This document shows, one piece after another, positions 9,016 to 16,398 of a stretch of DNA of 30,374 bases. The first letter of the stretch is position 1. The number at the start of each line of letters is the position of its first letter. Source of the stretch: Bacillota bacterium (GTDB lineage: Bacteria; Bacillota; Clostridia; Acetivibrionales; DSM-1351); contig JAFABO010000109.1 in assembly GCA_023426005.1 (NCBI GenBank), positions 1 to 30,374 of the forward strand, given 5' to 3'. Made by a program: the position numbers and the translations under genes. The notes under the pieces were generated by a model. The model worked only from the letters and a program-made list of their open reading frames with translations. It ran no database searches and had not been told where the DNA came from.

Positions 9016-10023
9016 ATGGTTAAAGAATTACTTAAAATAAATGATTTGAAAGTTTCGTTTTTTACGCCGGCCGGTGAGGTTAAGGCGGTTAATGGCATAA
9101 GCTATACCCTTGAACCCGGAAAAGTTCTGGGTATCGTAGGTGAATCGGGTTCAGGAAAAAGTGTTTCCTCTTACTCGATAATGGGTCTTATAGATAAGCC
9201 AGGAAAAATTGTGTGGGGCAGCATTACTTTTAACGGAAAAGATGTTTCAGCTATGAATAAGTCTGAAAGACTGAATTTTTCAGGTAATGAAGTAGCAATG
9301 ATCTTTCAGGACCCCATGACCTGTCTGAATCCTGTATTTACAGTAGGAAACCAGATAGCGGAATCCCTGCGTCACAAGTACGGAAAAATCTCAAAAGAAG
9401 AAGTCAGGAAAAGATCAATTGAACTGTTAACCCTGGTTGGTATAAATGAACCTGAAAAACGTTTGTCTCAGTATCCTCATGAATTTTCAGGCGGAATGCG
9501 CCAGAGGGCAATGATAGCCATGGCGCTTGCAGGAGCTCCGAAACTTCTGATTGCCGACGAACCTACAACTGCCCTTGATGTTACCATTCAGGCACAGATA
9601 CTTGAACTGCTTAAGGATATTCAGAAAAAAACCGGTATGGCCATTGTCCTTATAACACATGATCTCGGAATAGTTGCCGATATGGCTGATGACGTTATTG
9701 TCATGTACGGAGGAAGAATTGTTGAACAGGGTTCTGTATACAGCATTTTCCACCACCCCCGCCACCCATACACAAAGGGGTTGATATGTTCCCTGCCCGA
9801 CTTGACAAAAAAGGGTGAAAAGCTCATTCCCATAAAGGGAAATCCTATTGATCTTCTGAATCTTCCCAAAGGTTGTGCATTCGCTCCAAGATGCGAGAGC
9901 TGTCTTAAAGTCTGTATTGACCACATGCCGGCCGAACATGCCACAGAAGATGGACATAGAACCGCCTGCTGGCTTTATGACGAGAGGGCAAATAACAGCG
10001 GGGAGGTAAAAAATAATGGTTAA
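9016..10023 (+). CDS. oppD: Oligopeptide ABC transporter ATPase OppD (system 2)
   Basis: ABC ATPase of 335 residues with Walker A GESGSGKS (about 42-49), Q-loop IFQDPMTCLNP, signature FSGGMRQR, Walker B LLIADEPTTALD and H-loop ITHD. The C-terminal extension keeps the full cysteine set (GCAFAPRC, ESC, KVC, TAC). These match the positions reported to ligate a [4Fe-4S] cluster in mycobacterial OppD. ATG 9016 is preceded by ATGGAGG at 9004-9010. The open frame extends to ATG 8968, but that upstream stretch lacks a ribosome site and is hydrophobic leader-like sequence. The 29 bp before the start closely match those before rnhA and form a small hairpin. The gene overlaps oppF by 8 bp, implying coupled translation. 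Confidence 0.93.
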   Translation: MVKELLKINDLKVSFFTPAGEVKAVNGISYTLEPGKVLGIVGESGSGKSVSSYSIMGLIDKPGKIVWGSITFNGKDVSAMNKSERLNFSGNEVAMIFQDPMTCLNPVFTVGNQIAESLRHKYGKISKEEVRKRSIELLTLVGINEPEKRLSQYPHEFSGGMRQRAMIAMALAGAPKLLIADEPTTALDVTIQAQILELLKDIQKKTGMAIVLITHDLGIVADMADDVIVMYGGRIVEQGSVYSIFHHPRHPYTKGLICSLPDLTKKGEKLIPIKGNPIDLLNLPKGCAFAPRCESCLKVCIDHMPAEHATEDGHRTACWLYDERANNSGEVKNNG

Positions 10024-10999
10024 TTCAGAAGTTCTATTAGAAGTCAGTAATCTAAAACAATATTTTCACATAAGAAATAACCTGGGAGAAAAAGCGTCTG
10101 TTAAAGCTGTTGATGACGTTACATTTAATATATATATAGGAGAGACTCTTGGTCTTGTGGGTGAATCAGGTTCGGGAAAGACCACTCTCGGACGTTCAAT
10201 CTTGCGAATCTATGATCCTACTGATGGCCGGATTAAATTTTCCGGAGTCGATATAACAAAACTCCAAAAGGATAAGCTATTGCCTTACAGGAAGAAGATG
10301 CAATATATTTTCCAGGATCCATACGCATCGCTTGACCCGCGTATGACTGTCTCCGACATTGTCGGTGAGGCTTTGGATATTCACAAACTTGCCTCTTCAA
10401 AAAAGGACAGGGAAGATAAAATAAGAGACCTCCTGAAGCTTGTCGGCCTCAATACCGAACACTCTTCGCGTTATCCGCATGAATTTTCAGGCGGTCAGCG
10501 TCAAAGAATCGGTATAGCCCGCGCCATAGCGGTAGAGCCCGAATTCATTGTTTGTGACGAACCTGTCTCTGCGCTTGATGTGTCGATCAGGGCGCAGATT
10601 ATAAATACACTTGAAGAGATGCAGGAAAGATTGAACCTCACATATCTGTTCATCTCCCACGATCTCGGTGTCGTCAGACATACCTGTGACAGGGTCGGGG
10701 TTATGTATTTGGGGCATTTTGTTGAGTTGGTCGAATCGGAGGAACTTTATAAAAATCCTCTGCATCCGTATACTCAGGCACTGCTTACAGCAATTCCGGA
10801 ACCAGATCCGGAAATCGCAAAAAAGAGGAACAGAATCATTCTGAAGGGTGAAATACCATCACCTGTAAATCCTCCTTCAGGCTGCAAGTTCAGGACAAGA
10901 TGTCCTTTTGCCAAGGATATATGCTCACAGCAGGTACCTGAATTCAAAGACCAGGGTAATGGTCACTACGTAGCTTGCCACTTTACCGGTAAAATCTGA
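10016..10999 (+). CDS. oppF: Oligopeptide ABC transporter ATPase OppF (system 2)
   Basis: Partner ATPase of 327 residues. It shows Walker A GESGSGKTT at about 50-58, Q-loop IFQDPYASLDP, signature FSGGQRQR, Walker B FIVCDEPVSALD and FISHD. The C-terminal extension has the complete family cysteine pattern (GCKFRTRCPF, DIC, VAC), in contrast to the cysteine-free OppF of system 1. The ATG at 10016 lies within the end of oppD and follows GGGAGGT (10001-10007). After this gene comes a roughly 190-bp gap with weak hairpins before the binding-protein gene, so permease/ATPase and binding-protein levels may be set separately. Confidence 0.93.
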   Translation: MVNSEVLLEVSNLKQYFHIRNNLGEKASVKAVDDVTFNIYIGETLGLVGESGSGKTTLGRSILRIYDPTDGRIKFSGVDITKLQKDKLLPYRKKMQYIFQDPYASLDPRMTVSDIVGEALDIHKLASSKKDREDKIRDLLKLVGLNTEHSSRYPHEFSGGQRQRIGIARAIAVEPEFIVCDEPVSALDVSIRAQIINTLEEMQERLNLTYLFISHDLGVVRHTCDRVGVMYLGHFVELVESEELYKNPLHPYTQALLTAIPEPDPEIAKKRNRIILKGEIPSPVNPPSGCKFRTRCPFAKDICSQQVPEFKDQGNGHYVACHFTGKI

Positions 11000-11190
11000 G
11001 CGTTATAAGTTTTCCATATTACAATATGCTACAGGTTCATTTTAACTTAATGAGGTCGACATTTAGTTAAAAATATAAAGGTATAAATTATTTTATACTG
11101 TTGAAATCTCAAAAATTGTAATATTGGATTTAATTTATAGATATTTTTTTAAACCACTTAACTAAAATCTAAATAATAGGGGGTATAATA
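11000..11190 (+). promoter_or_regulatory. Intercistronic region between oppF and oppA, system 2
   Basis: About 190 bp of AT-rich sequence. It contains weak inverted repeats (TTAACTTAA near 11041 with TTTAGTTAA; GTATAAA at 11081-11087 with TTTATAC at 11092-11098). A poor candidate promoter is also present (TTGTAA 11116-11121, 16 nt, TAGATA 11138-11143). It could hold a separate promoter or a processing/stabilising hairpin that raises binding-protein expression over the membrane complex. None of these signals is strong. Confidence 0.35.
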
Positions 11191-12840
11191 ATGAAAAGAA
11201 CATTAACTTTTATTCTTGCTCTTACTGTATTAGTAACAGTATTTGCAGGCTGTGGAAGCTCTTCAGGCTCTTCAGGCTCCACAAGCTCTTCAAGCTCTTC
11301 AAGCTCCGGAAAGACTATCAGCGCAACTATAGCTTCCGAGCCAAAGACACTCGATCCGTCCCTCAACAATTCAGTTGACGGAGGAAATTACATTTTATGC
11401 GGGTTTGAAGGTTTAGCCACTACCGGTAAAGACGGAACAATCGTACCCGGTGCCGCTGAAAAATGGGAAATCAGTTCTGACGGCCTTGTTTGGACATTTC
11501 ACATTCGTAAGGAGGCAAAATGGTCCGACGGCAAAGATGTAACTGCAAATGATTTTATTTACTCATGGAAGAGAACGGTTGACAAGGAAACAGCTTCTGA
11601 CTACGCATACTACATCTACTTCATCAAGAATGGTGAAAAGATCAATTCAGGCGAAGCTGATATTAATACATTGGGTGTAAAGGCTACTGATGATAAAACT
11701 CTTGAAGTAACTCTTGAAAACCCATGCCCGTTCTTTACTGAGATAATTGCATTCCCTGTTTTGGTGCCTCAGAGAGAAGATATCGTATCAAAGGATGCAT
11801 CCAAATGGGCACTTGATCCAAAGACCTATATAGGAAACGGTCCTTACAAACTCGTAAGCTGGGAACATGATTCAAAGATTACCTTTGAAAAAAGTGATAC
11901 TTACTGGGGCAAAGACTCCATTGTAGCACCAAAGATCGAGTGGTATCTGATGAATGACCAGAATGCTATCCTGAGTGCATTTAAGAATGGTCAGGTTGTA
12001 TATGCAAAGAACATACCAACTGACGAAATTGAAGCAGAAAAGAAAGCAGGTAATTTAAAAATACTACCATTGCTCGGAAATTACTATATTGACCTTGTAA
12101 ACAACAAGCCTCCGTTTGATAATCCAAAAGTAAGAAAGGCCCTCTCATTGGCTATAGACCGTAATTATCTGGTTGAAAAGGTCAAAAAAGGCGGAGAGAC
12201 CCCGGCATCAGGCTTCGTACCATATGGTATTGCCGACGTTAAACAGGATCCTGACTTCCGTACGACCGGAGGGGAGTTAATCTCCACAAAACCGGAAGAT
12301 TACCAGAAGAATATTGCTGAAGCTAAGAAACTTCTTGCCGAAGCAGGTTATCCTGACGGAAAGGGTCTGCCAAAGATTACATACGGATTGAATGCCGGTG
12401 CGGGACATGAGCCTGTTGCTGAAGCTGTTCAACAGATGTGGAAGGAAAATCTGGGCGTTGAAGTTGAAATCCTTGCTCAGGAATGGAACGTATTCCAGCA
12501 GTCAAGAAAAGATGGTGTTTATAGCATAAATAGAAACGGTTGGTTAGGGGATTATTTGGATCCGTCAACCTTCATGGATGTATTTACAACCGGAAACGGA
12601 CAGAACAATGCTCAATACAGCAATCCAAAATACGATGAATTGATTTCAGCAGCAAGAAAAGAAACAGATGCTGCAAAACGTATTCAGATGTTCCATGATG
12701 CGGAAAAAATCCTTATGGATGATTCTCCAATAGCTCCGCTGTATTTCTATACGGAACCTGTTGTTGTATCTAAGGATTTGCAGGGAGTTGTCAATACAAA
12801 ACTTGGATGGGTATTCTTTAACTGGGCATCCTTTAAGTAA
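11191..12840 (+). CDS. oppA: OppA-like peptide-binding lipoprotein (system 2)
   Basis: Lipid-anchored solute-binding protein, 549 residues. The signal peptide ends in lipobox FAGC (Cys21), followed by a low-complexity Ser/Gly/Thr linker (about residues 22-40) before the folded domain begins at KTISATIASEPKTLDPSL. Family 5 motifs include the start of the lobe (SEPKTLDPS), FHIRKEAKWSDGKDVTANDF and VRKALSLAIDRNYLV. It is much closer to classical OppA than the system 1 protein is. The linker DNA is built of near-identical 9-bp units (AGCTCTTCA/GGCTCTTCA). It has its own strong ribosome site (AGGGGG before 11184) and ends 10 bp before a terminator. Oligopeptide ligand inferred from the family. Confidence 0.92.
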   Translation: MKRTLTFILALTVLVTVFAGCGSSSGSSGSTSSSSSSSSGKTISATIASEPKTLDPSLNNSVDGGNYILCGFEGLATTGKDGTIVPGAAEKWEISSDGLVWTFHIRKEAKWSDGKDVTANDFIYSWKRTVDKETASDYAYYIYFIKNGEKINSGEADINTLGVKATDDKTLEVTLENPCPFFTEIIAFPVLVPQREDIVSKDASKWALDPKTYIGNGPYKLVSWEHDSKITFEKSDTYWGKDSIVAPKIEWYLMNDQNAILSAFKNGQVVYAKNIPTDEIEAEKKAGNLKILPLLGNYYIDLVNNKPPFDNPKVRKALSLAIDRNYLVEKVKKGGETPASGFVPYGIADVKQDPDFRTTGGELISTKPEDYQKNIAEAKKLLAEAGYPDGKGLPKITYGLNAGAGHEPVAEAVQQMWKENLGVEVEILAQEWNVFQQSRKDGVYSINRNGWLGDYLDPSTFMDVFTTGNGQNNAQYSNPKYDELISAARKETDAAKRIQMFHDAEKILMDDSPIAPLYFYTEPVVVSKDLQGVVNTKLGWVFFNWASFK

Positions 12841-12850
12841 TTAGATTTAA

Positions 12851-12893
12851 AAAAACCTGTAGTTACTGGTTTACCAGTAATTACAGGTTTTTT
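12851..12893. terminator. Bidirectional terminator between oppA and the tRNA pair
   Basis: AAACCTGTA-G-TTACTGG pairs with CCAGTAA-T-TACAGGTTT around a 4-nt loop. The stem is flanked by T6 on the plus strand and by a T run on the minus strand. It ends both oppA and the opposing tRNA transcript, and abuts the tRNA-Phe CCA end. Confidence 0.9.
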
Positions 12894-12968
12894 GGTGCCC
12901 AGAGCCGGAATCGAACCAGCGACACGGGGATTTTCAGTCCCCTGCTCTACCGACTGAGCTATCTGGGC
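12893..12968 (-). tRNA. tRNA-Phe (anticodon GAA)
   Basis: 76 nt on the minus strand. The acceptor GCCCAGA pairs with TCTGGGC, followed by A and CCA. The anticodon stem-loop GGGGACTGAAAATCCCC gives GAA, and the T-loop GGTTCGATTCC is intact. It lies 3 nt after the CAU tRNA and shares its promoter. Confidence 0.97.
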
Positions 12969-12971
12969 AGG

Positions 12972-13048
12972 TGGTGGGCCTTCAGGGGCTCGAACCCCGG
13001 ACCAACCGGTTATGAGCCGGTTGCTCTAACCAACTGAGCTAAAGGCCC
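12972..13048 (-). tRNA. tRNA with anticodon CAU (Ile2 or elongator Met)
   Basis: 77 nt on the minus strand. Acceptor GGGCCTT/AAGGCCC with encoded CCA, D-arm AGCTCAGTTGGTTAGAGC, anticodon loop CTCATAA. CAU anticodons belong to Met, fMet or Ile2 (lysidine-modified). The 5' part GGGCCTTTAGCTCAGTTGG and the anticodon stem GGCTCATAACC resemble Firmicute tRNA-Ile2 more than elongator tRNA-Met. It lacks the C1-A72 mismatch of an initiator. I favour Ile2, but identity depends on TilS recognition. Confidence 0.93.
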
Positions 13049-13066
13049 TTGAAAAGGACGAATTTT

Positions 13067-13095
13067 AGTATAATAAAAAAGTGGAATTAAGTCAA
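13067..13095 (-). promoter_or_regulatory. Promoter of the tRNA-CAU/tRNA-Phe operon
   Basis: On the minus strand: TTGACT (plus-strand 13090-13095), 17-nt spacer, TATACT (13067-13072). The predicted start is about 15 nt upstream of the tRNA. Confidence 0.75.
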
Positions 13096-13235
13096 TAGTA
13101 AACTTATAATTTATTTAACGATTTTTCAATAACGACATTGCATTCAAAAATAGCAAACTTTGCTAGGAAAGTCTTAAATTATTTGATAAAATTGAATTAT
13201 GAAAGAATAAAGAAAAAAGGTTGGGAATTTGACTC

Positions 13236-14285
13236 ATGGGTATAATTCAAAATTTGGAGTACTTATCACAGCTTGTTGCTGTACCGGGTTATGAAAAGGA
13301 TGCGGCTGAGAAATGCTCTGTTCTGTTTTCTGACTGGTGCGACCAGGTCCGGGTTGATAAGTTTTTTAATGTGATTTGTTTGAAAAGGGGATATAACAAA
13401 GCCGCAAAAAGACTGATGATAACTGCGCACATAGACGAGATCGGTTTTTTGGTTAATTCCATAGATGATAAAGGCTTTGTGGGAATTACAAATGTAGGCG
13501 GAATAGACAGCAAAATACTTTTGGCCCAGGAGGTAATAATCCACGGAAGGCAGGATATTATCGGAATTATCGGAGCAGCGCCTCCGCATCTGCTGAAGGC
13601 AGAGGATGTGGGCAAAGCTGTAAAGCTGCGCGATATCAGGGTAGATACGGGATTGTGCGGGGGTGAACTGAAAAAATATGTATCGGTAGGAGATACTGTT
13701 TCACTGAGATCAAAATTTATAAAAATGAACGATCAAAAGGTCAGCGGAAAGGCCATGGACAACAGAGCCAGCATTGCCTGCCTGCTTGAAATACTCAGGC
13801 TGCTCAAGGATGTCAATCATGAAAATGATTTGATATTTGTAGCTTCCACACAGGAGGAAACCTATCTGACGGGGGTTATGACGGCAGCATATGCACTTAG
13901 GCCCGATGCCGCAATGGTTGTAGATACCTGTCATGGAGATATTCCCGACCTGCCAAAGGATGTGTCTTCAACGCCGGGAAAAGGGCCGGAGATATCCATA
14001 GGGCCGAATTTACAGCCCAGGCTGGTATCAAAAATCTTTGAACTGGGGAAGGAAAACGGTATTCCGTTTCAAAAAATGGTTGAAGCCGGGGACACGGGAA
14101 CGGAGGCATGGGCAACACAGGTCAGTGCTGCCGGAATACCTACGGCTCTGCTTTCAATACCCATAAGATATATGCATACGGCTATTGAAACAGTCAATCT
14201 GGAGGATATAAAATACACAGCCAGAATGGTTTCGGAATTTGCTAAATTAAGCAGCGAACAGTTGGGGGAATTACTATGCTTATAA
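13236..14285 (+). CDS. M42 family metallo-aminopeptidase, paralogue 1 (divergent)
   Basis: Cytoplasmic di-metal (Zn/Co) aminopeptidase-like protein, 349 residues. M42 enzymes form 12-subunit tetrahedral shells that trim peptides. The expected ligands are visible: His in TAHIDEIG, Asp in KAMDNRAS, the catalytic/ligand pair in STQEET, Asp in MVVDT and His in RYMHT. It is the most divergent of the three tandem paralogues. The usual QEEVGLRGA reads QEETYLTGV, AMDDR reads AMDNR, and the GG-S/N-D-x-G loop reads GDTGTEAW. A different substrate preference or role is possible. ATG 13236 has only a weak ribosome site (GGTTGGG). It overlaps the next gene by 10 bp. Such proteins are often labelled cellulase or endoglucanase; nothing here supports that. 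Confidence 0.9.
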   Translation: MGIIQNLEYLSQLVAVPGYEKDAAEKCSVLFSDWCDQVRVDKFFNVICLKRGYNKAAKRLMITAHIDEIGFLVNSIDDKGFVGITNVGGIDSKILLAQEVIIHGRQDIIGIIGAAPPHLLKAEDVGKAVKLRDIRVDTGLCGGELKKYVSVGDTVSLRSKFIKMNDQKVSGKAMDNRASIACLLEILRLLKDVNHENDLIFVASTQEETYLTGVMTAAYALRPDAAMVVDTCHGDIPDLPKDVSSTPGKGPEISIGPNLQPRLVSKIFELGKENGIPFQKMVEAGDTGTEAWATQVSAAGIPTALLSIPIRYMHTAIETVNLEDIKYTARMVSEFAKLSSEQLGELLCL

Positions 14286-15310
14286 AAGAGTTGACGGATT
14301 TGAACGGTGTATCGGGCAATGAAAATGAGGTAAGAGAATTTATCATTGACAAAATACAAAACCTGTGTAATTCCTACCGGGTGGATTCCATCGGTAATAT
14401 CATAACATTTAAAAAAGGCGGCAGCAGCAAATTAAAGGTCATGCTGTCGGCACATATGGATGAGGTTGGTTTCATTGTATCGGGACATACCGAAAAAGGC
14501 TTTATAAAGTTTAAAGCGGTGGGAGGTATAGATGACAGGATCCTTCCGGGAAAAAAAGTTGCAATCGGAAAAAAGAGGCTGGGCGGAGTTATAGGAATAA
14601 AGCCGATACACCAGCAGGAGCGGGAAGAGAGAGAAAAGGTATCAAAGATTAAAAATTTATATATTGATGTGGGCGCCGACTCAAGGGACGAGGCCGAAAA
14701 GCTTGCCCCACTGGGTGAATTTATTGCTTTTGACAGCGATTTCATACAGCTTGGACAGGATTGCATAAAGGCGAAAGCTCTTGACGACAGGGTGGGCTGT
14801 GCAGTGCTGATAGAGGCGCTTAAGCACAGCTATGATTTTGATCTCTATGCCTGCTTTACGGTTCAGGAGGAAGTGGGGCTCAGAGGTGCACAGGTCGCCG
14901 CATACGGTGTAATGCCCGACGTGGCATTAGTTATTGAAGGTACCACCTGCGCCGATGTACCCGATGTGGAGAAACATGACTATTCAACCATACTTGGAAA
15001 CGGTGCGGCTCTGACCATAATGGACAGAACCTGTTACTGCGACAGGGAACTGGTTCAATATCTATATGAGACGGCAGTTCAAAACAATATAAAAGTTCAG
15101 TATAAACAGACCACTACAGGGGGGAACGATGCAGGACAGATTCAAAGGACGGGTACTGGCGTCAAAACCGCATCCATATCGGTGCCCTGCAGATATATAC
15201 ATTCTCCCGTATCAGTAATGGATATAAGGGATTATGAGGCTGTTGAGCGTCTTACCATTGCTGCCTTATATCAAATCAGCAAAGATAAGGATTTTTTGAG
15301 GAAGCAGTAG
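14276..15310 (+). CDS. M42 family metallo-aminopeptidase, paralogue 2
   Basis: 344 residues. M42 signature sites in order: SAHMDEVGF (metal His and Asp), KALDDRVGC (bridging Asp), TVQEEVGLRGA (catalytic Glu and ligand), VIEGTT (Glu where paralogues 1 and 3 have Asp), GGNDAGQIQ and RYIHSP (C-terminal metal His). The Asp-to-Glu difference at the fourth ligand is visible and may affect metal choice or specificity. ATG 14276 follows GGGGGAA and lies inside the end of paralogue 1, so translation is likely coupled. Probable role: removal of N-terminal residues from peptides brought in by the upstream Opp systems. The substrate is not predictable from sequence. Confidence 0.92.
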   Translation: MLIKELTDLNGVSGNENEVREFIIDKIQNLCNSYRVDSIGNIITFKKGGSSKLKVMLSAHMDEVGFIVSGHTEKGFIKFKAVGGIDDRILPGKKVAIGKKRLGGVIGIKPIHQQEREEREKVSKIKNLYIDVGADSRDEAEKLAPLGEFIAFDSDFIQLGQDCIKAKALDDRVGCAVLIEALKHSYDFDLYACFTVQEEVGLRGAQVAAYGVMPDVALVIEGTTCADVPDVEKHDYSTILGNGAALTIMDRTCYCDRELVQYLYETAVQNNIKVQYKQTTTGGNDAGQIQRTGTGVKTASISVPCRYIHSPVSVMDIRDYEAVERLTIAALYQISKDKDFLRKQ

Positions 15311-15396
15311 CGGAAATCAGAATTATTAATATGTGGTTATATTTGAGCTGGGATAATAGCTCAAACAGATATAAAACTATAGTTTGGAGGACTATT

Positions 15397-16383
15397 ATGC
15401 AGGAAACATTAAAATTGGTAACCCAGGTATTTGGAGTTTCGGGCAATGAGGATGAGATAAGAGAAACAATAACAAATGAGATAAAAAAACATGTGGATGA
15501 CATAAGAATTGATGCCATGGGCAATCTGATAGCCGTTAAAAGGGGTAAGAAGAAGAAAATAATGCTTGCAGCGCATATGGACGAGATAGGCATTATTACA
15601 ACTTTTATTGATGACAATGGCTTTATCAGATTTTCCAATATAGGCGGAGTGTCACAGCTGACCGCTCTGGGACAGAGAGTCCGGTTCAGAAACGGAACAA
15701 TCGGAACTGTAAGCAAGGAAGAAAAACTTGAAGATATAAGGGGCCTTAAGCTGGCAAAAATGTATATTGACATAGGGTGCAAAACCAGGGAAGAAGCGGA
15801 AAAGCTGGTCAAGATAGGTGATGCGGCCAACTTTACAGGCGATTTTACCGTTCAGGGAGACTGCGCCATCTCAAAGGCCATGGATGACAGAAGCGGCTGT
15901 GCCGTACTTATAGAACTCATAAAATCACTTCCAAAAACCGATAACGAAATTTACTTCGTTTTTACAACCCAGGAGGAGGTGGGGCTTAGAGGAGCCAAAA
16001 CGGCTGCATTCGGAATAATGCCCGACTGTGCCATCGCTTTGGACGTCACGCTCACAGGTGATACCCCGGAATGCGACAAGCGGGAAGTGAAACTTGGAGG
16101 GGGACCTGCCATAAAGGTAAAGGACTCTTCCTACCTTGCTCATCCGGCAATCCGCAGAGAGCTTGAGTATCTGGCGGCCGAAAATGGAATTCCATATACA
16201 TTAGAGCTTTTGGACAGAGGCGGCAGTGATCCCGGCGCCATACAGACAACAGGTATGGGAGTCCCCTGCGGAGGAATTTCCATTCCGTGCAGATATGTTC
16301 ATTCTCCGGCCGAAATGGTCAGCCTTGAGGATCTGGAAAACTGTGTAAAACTCACTTCGCTCTTTATAAAAAACTATAGATGA
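15397..16383 (+). CDS. M42 family metallo-aminopeptidase, paralogue 3
   Basis: 328 residues from ATG 15397, which follows TTTGGAGG with a 6-nt gap. The frame is open back to 15331, but that extension has no ribosome site and no family similarity. M42 sites: AAHMDEIGI, KAMDDRSGC, TTQEEVGLRGA, IALDVT (Asp ligand), GGSDPGAIQ and RYVHSP. It is the most canonical of the three and closer to paralogue 2 than to paralogue 1. The intergenic distance of 86 bp to paralogue 2 contains no terminator. With its neighbours it could form homo- or hetero-oligomeric shells as archaeal TET peptidases do; that is inference. Confidence 0.93.
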   Translation: MQETLKLVTQVFGVSGNEDEIRETITNEIKKHVDDIRIDAMGNLIAVKRGKKKKIMLAAHMDEIGIITTFIDDNGFIRFSNIGGVSQLTALGQRVRFRNGTIGTVSKEEKLEDIRGLKLAKMYIDIGCKTREEAEKLVKIGDAANFTGDFTVQGDCAISKAMDDRSGCAVLIELIKSLPKTDNEIYFVFTTQEEVGLRGAKTAAFGIMPDCAIALDVTLTGDTPECDKREVKLGGGPAIKVKDSSYLAHPAIRRELEYLAAENGIPYTLELLDRGGSDPGAIQTTGMGVPCGGISIPCRYVHSPAEMVSLEDLENCVKLTSLFIKNYR

Positions 16384-16398
16384 TAGGATACGGGTTAA

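Noticed and set aside
11169..11369. Glu/Pro-rich minus-strand ORF (ELEELEELVEPEEPEE)
   Set aside because: It is the mirror of the 9-bp serine-linker repeat in oppA; the repeat makes it look protein-like.
12893..13048. tRNA pair as an integration hot spot
   Set aside because: The genes are intact and I see no partial tRNA copy or integrase next to them.
15276..15830. 184-codon minus-strand frame over the M42 genes
   Set aside because: Antisense shadow of M42 coding sequence; serine/leucine-rich translation, typical of a mirror frame.
13236..16383. Cellulase/endoglucanase (CelM-type) label for the M42 genes
   Set aside because: The sequence shows only the M42 metallopeptidase ligand pattern; the cellulase name is a historical annotation carry-over in clostridia.
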